From Candidatus Staskawiczbacteria bacterium RIFCSPLOWO2_01_FULL_38_12b (GTDB lineage Bacteria > Patescibacteriota > Minisyncoccia > Minisyncoccales > Staskawiczbacteraceae): DNA of 12,371 nucleotides. The stretch lies in NCBI GenBank assembly GCA_001820255.1, contig MHPA01000009.1:1-12371 (forward strand), read 5' to 3'. Under the pieces are notes generated by a model, which had not been told where the DNA came from, made no database searches, and worked only from the letters and a program-made list of their open reading frames with translations. Shown in pieces: positions 10,657-12,371 of this stretch; the stretch's first letter is position 1, and the number at the start of each line of letters is the position of its first letter. A program made the translations under genes and the position numbers.

Positions 10657-11364
10657 TTAAAATTCAACCTTGGTTTTTAAGTCTTCTGGGGAAGCAAAAT
10701 GAAACCAAGGAGTAGTACAGATTTCTCCTTTTATTGTCTCACCTTTTTTGACTGTTCTTAAAAGGACCTTGGCGAGATTTGAAACTCTGTATTTTCTTAA
10801 CTCTTTGAAGAGTTTGTGTGAATAGCATCCCGTAGTTGTAAAGGTATATATATCATCTCCCCAAATTGAAGTTTTTGGAGGATAGATAATTTTTACAACC
10901 CGATGATTTTTCAACTTCACCAAGGCATGCGTCGGAGCCATTTCTCCTTTTGCAGAAAGAAGCATTATACCCATAGTATCTGCTTTTTTCTGAGCCGATA
11001 GGTTTACCAACTCACTTGCGTGGATAATGGTGTCGCCTGCTATGACAAAGAAAGTATCACCTTGGATAAAGCTTTCAGCAGAAAGTAATGCCACTCTGAT
11101 TCCTTTTGTGGTTTCGGGTGCATATTCTAACTGTAATCCCTTGTAAGTTTCCCCAAAGTGATTACGGACAGATTCACTGTCATGACCGACCAAGAGAGTG
11201 ATTTTGGCATCATTGAAGGCATCTGCGATTTGTGCTAATAGATGCTCCAATATCGGCTTACCTTCAACTTTAAGCATACACTTTTGATGTTGCGATGTTA
11301 GCCTCCCCATTCTTACCCCAAAGCCACCGCAGAGAATTGTAATCTCGGTACTTTTGCGTGCCAT
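10657..11364 (-). CDS. Sugar-phosphate nucleotidyltransferase
   Basis: A 235-aa enzyme of the NTP_transferase family, which joins a sugar 1-phosphate to a nucleotide to make an NDP-sugar. Seen are the nucleotide-binding loop CGGFGVRMGRLT (12-23), the following HQKCMLKVEGKPILEHLL (Lys28 or Lys32 in the position of the usual PKPMLPV), the nucleotide-contact region ETTKGIRVALLS, the metal site GD at 110-111 (FFVIAGDTI), and the closing WFHFASPEDL. The usual LAGGxGTRL opening is altered to LCGGFGVRM. There is no left-handed helix domain, so it is the short type. Start ATG 11364 has a strong Shine-Dalgarno (AAGGGG, about 7-base spacing), unlike most genes here, and may mark a gene of different origin. 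No sugar-pathway neighbour is present, so the substrate is open. Confidence 0.9.
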   Translation of the reverse strand: MARKSTEITILCGGFGVRMGRLTSQHQKCMLKVEGKPILEHLLAQIADAFNDAKITLLVGHDSESVRNHFGETYKGLQLEYAPETTKGIRVALLSAESFIQGDTFFVIAGDTIIHASELVNLSAQKKADTMGIMLLSAKGEMAPTHALVKLKNHRVVKIIYPPKTSIWGDDIYTFTTTGCYSHKLFKELRKYRVSNLAKVLLRTVKKGETIKGEICTTPWFHFASPEDLKTKVEF

Positions 11365-11422
11365 AAGAATCCCCTTCCCGTCTTATTCGAGTTGTAAAGA
11401 TACTGTCTTGTTTTTACTTTTT

Positions 11423-11613
11423 AAACTTTGAATTACGAAACTCATCTTGGAAACAAGTTCCGGGGTCTTTTCCCCAAATTTTGGTCATAAATTCGCAATA
11501 ATTTTTTCCCGTAGCCGTAGGCTACGATAAAAAATTCTATCAGGACCCAAAGGGTACCCCCTGCCTCAAAATTTGGGGAAAATCCCTCCGAAGAGTTTCG
11601 TAATTCAAAGTTT
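11423..11613. repeat. 191-bp palindromic element (type B, same ends as type A)
   Basis: Perfect 21-bp terminal inverted repeats occupy 11423-11443 and 11593-11613, with core CTTTGAATTACGAAACTC, almost identical to the type A ends at 3835-4054. Inside, TCCCCAAATTTTG pairs with CAAAATTTGGGGA, and AATTTTTTCCCGTAGCC pairs with GGCTACGATAAAAAATT around GTA (11517-11519). The apex again opens with CGTA and closes with TACG. The internal sequence differs from type A, so the ends and the hairpin plan are conserved rather than the body. It lies upstream of the nucleotidyltransferase gene, 28 bases from the next element. Confidence 0.85.
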
Positions 11614-11641
11614 TAAAGTATGAAAAGTAAAATTCCAGTTA

Positions 11642-11828
11642 TATAGACATCACACCCGATACCTGGACTCCAAGCTCTGCCAATTTGCCAATCTTGACTG
11701 TCTTTCAACGAAAACTTTGTAAACCGTATCTACGGATACGTCTTACAAAGTTTTCGCCTCCAAGACAGCCGATATTGCCAAATTTACTAGAGCTTAAGTC
11801 CATGTATCGGATGCGATGTCTATAGATA
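11642..11828. repeat. 187-bp palindromic element (type C)
   Basis: Imperfect terminal inverted repeats of about 35 bases (11642-11677 and 11789-11827) share TATAGACATC, CGATAC, TGGACT and AAGCTCT. Inside, CTGTCTT pairs with AAGACAG, and CGAAAACTTTGTAA with TTACAAAGTTTTCG, ending in CGTATC-TACG-GATACG (11725-11740). The right repeat supplies the TAG stop codon of the HIT gene (11820-11822). A 55-bp derivative occurs at 6722-6776. Together with the type B element it fills the whole 455-base gap between genes. Confidence 0.85.
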
Positions 11829-12308
11829 TTTCAATAGTTCCTCTTTTATCTTTATTCTTAGTTCAGTGGAGTGAATTGTTTTATCCCGAACTGAACTGAA
11901 AATAAGTTTTTGTGTTTCTGGAGTATCGCTTTGAAATTCTAAGCCAAAAAAATATATGGGTCTTCTATATCTTGGCACAAAATGCCAGTGCAAATGCCCA
12001 TTATGGACGTGCTCTTCGTTGCCTAATTGAGCTTGATTAATTTTATCTGGATTAAAAGCTTTTGTTATAGCTTCTCTCCAAAGGCAGTAAAGGGTATGTT
12101 TTTCTAAAGCTTCTTCGTTAGTTAATTCTCTCTCGTCGGTTTTATGATTTTTTAGAATAAGAATAGATCTTCCAAGAAATCCCTGCTCGTGATTCAGAAT
12201 AAGAAACCAATGCTCATATTCTTTAATAAAGTCAACTTCTTGATTTTTAAAAGAGTTAAAACAACCACAGGGACATAGTTTTTGAAAAATATTATCTTGA
12301 TTTTCCAT
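11820..12308 (-). CDS. HIT-family nucleotide hydrolase or transferase
   Basis: A 162-aa histidine-triad protein. The signature HLHWHFV (105-111) within HNGHLHWHFVPRY is intact, with the middle His107 the expected nucleophile. Before it are a strand pair HWFLILNHEQGFLGRSILILKNH and a helix TNEEALEKHTLYCLWREAI, as in the family. An N-terminal LCPCGC may bind a metal. HIT enzymes act on nucleoside phosphoramidates, dinucleoside polyphosphates or similar. The start is taken at ATG 12308 because the predicted promoter (12326-12354) would begin transcription near 12319; an upstream in-frame TTG at 12338 lies before that. The last codons and the stop come from the terminal repeat of the type C element. 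Exact substrate unknown. Confidence 0.9.
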   Translation of the reverse strand: MENQDNIFQKLCPCGCFNSFKNQEVDFIKEYEHWFLILNHEQGFLGRSILILKNHKTDERELTNEEALEKHTLYCLWREAITKAFNPDKINQAQLGNEEHVHNGHLHWHFVPRYRRPIYFFGLEFQSDTPETQKLIFSSVRDKTIHSTELRIKIKEELLKYL

Positions 12309-12325
12309 ATCTTTAATTTTAGGTA

Positions 12326-12354
12326 AGTTTAACACCAAATAGTTAAATTTTCAA
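12326..12354 (-). promoter_or_regulatory. Candidate promoter of the HIT gene
   Basis: On the minus strand TTGAAA (12354-12349, 5 of 6) is 17 bases from TAAACT (12331-12326, 4 of 6). The leader to the ATG at 12308 would be only about 11 bases, without a Shine-Dalgarno. Confidence 0.45.
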
Positions 12355-12371
12355 ACAAAAACCCGAAGAAT

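Overview
The window is AT-rich bacterial DNA, most consistent with a Patescibacteria (CPR) genome. Supporting signs are compact genes, many small uncharacterised membrane proteins of types common in that group, starts that mostly lack a Shine-Dalgarno site, a reduced quinone-type dihydroorotate dehydrogenase, and TGA read as stop. The lineage call is inference from gene style; no rRNA or other marker is present.

Layout. 1-463: no convincing protein gene, but a consensus promoter and two intrinsic terminators on the plus strand, so probably one or two structured RNAs. 485-3756: a minus-strand run of pyrD and three uncharacterised membrane proteins. 4126-6720: a plus-strand signalling operon (90-aa protein, GAF-PAS histidine kinase, single-domain response regulator). 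6800-7294: a VIT1/CCC1-like transporter (minus). 7451-7924: a membrane-anchored surface protein (plus). 7995-9099: an orphan Clp N-domain protein and a small YdeI/OmdA-type protein (both minus). 9294-10337: a patatin-like lipase (plus). 10384-10487: a promoter-hairpin-terminator unit that looks like a small RNA gene (minus). 10657-11364: a sugar-phosphate nucleotidyltransferase (minus). 11820-12308: a HIT-family hydrolase (minus).

The most unusual content lies between the genes. Four elements of 180-220 bp (2231-2410, 3835-4054, 11423-11613, 11642-11828) are whole-element imperfect palindromes with terminal inverted repeats of about 20-35 bp. Three different terminal repeat types occur, yet all four have an apical hairpin that opens with CGTA and closes with TACG. 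Shorter relatives or remnants lie at 1646-1663, 2144-2160, 2897-2977, 4207-4230 and 6722-6776. Two elements overlap the 3' end of a gene and supply its stop codon. None carries a transposase, so they look like non-autonomous, MITE/REP-like hairpin elements.

The genes do not form one pathway. The only clear functional unit is the three-gene signalling operon. The others are single housekeeping or envelope functions, each with its own terminator or promoter.
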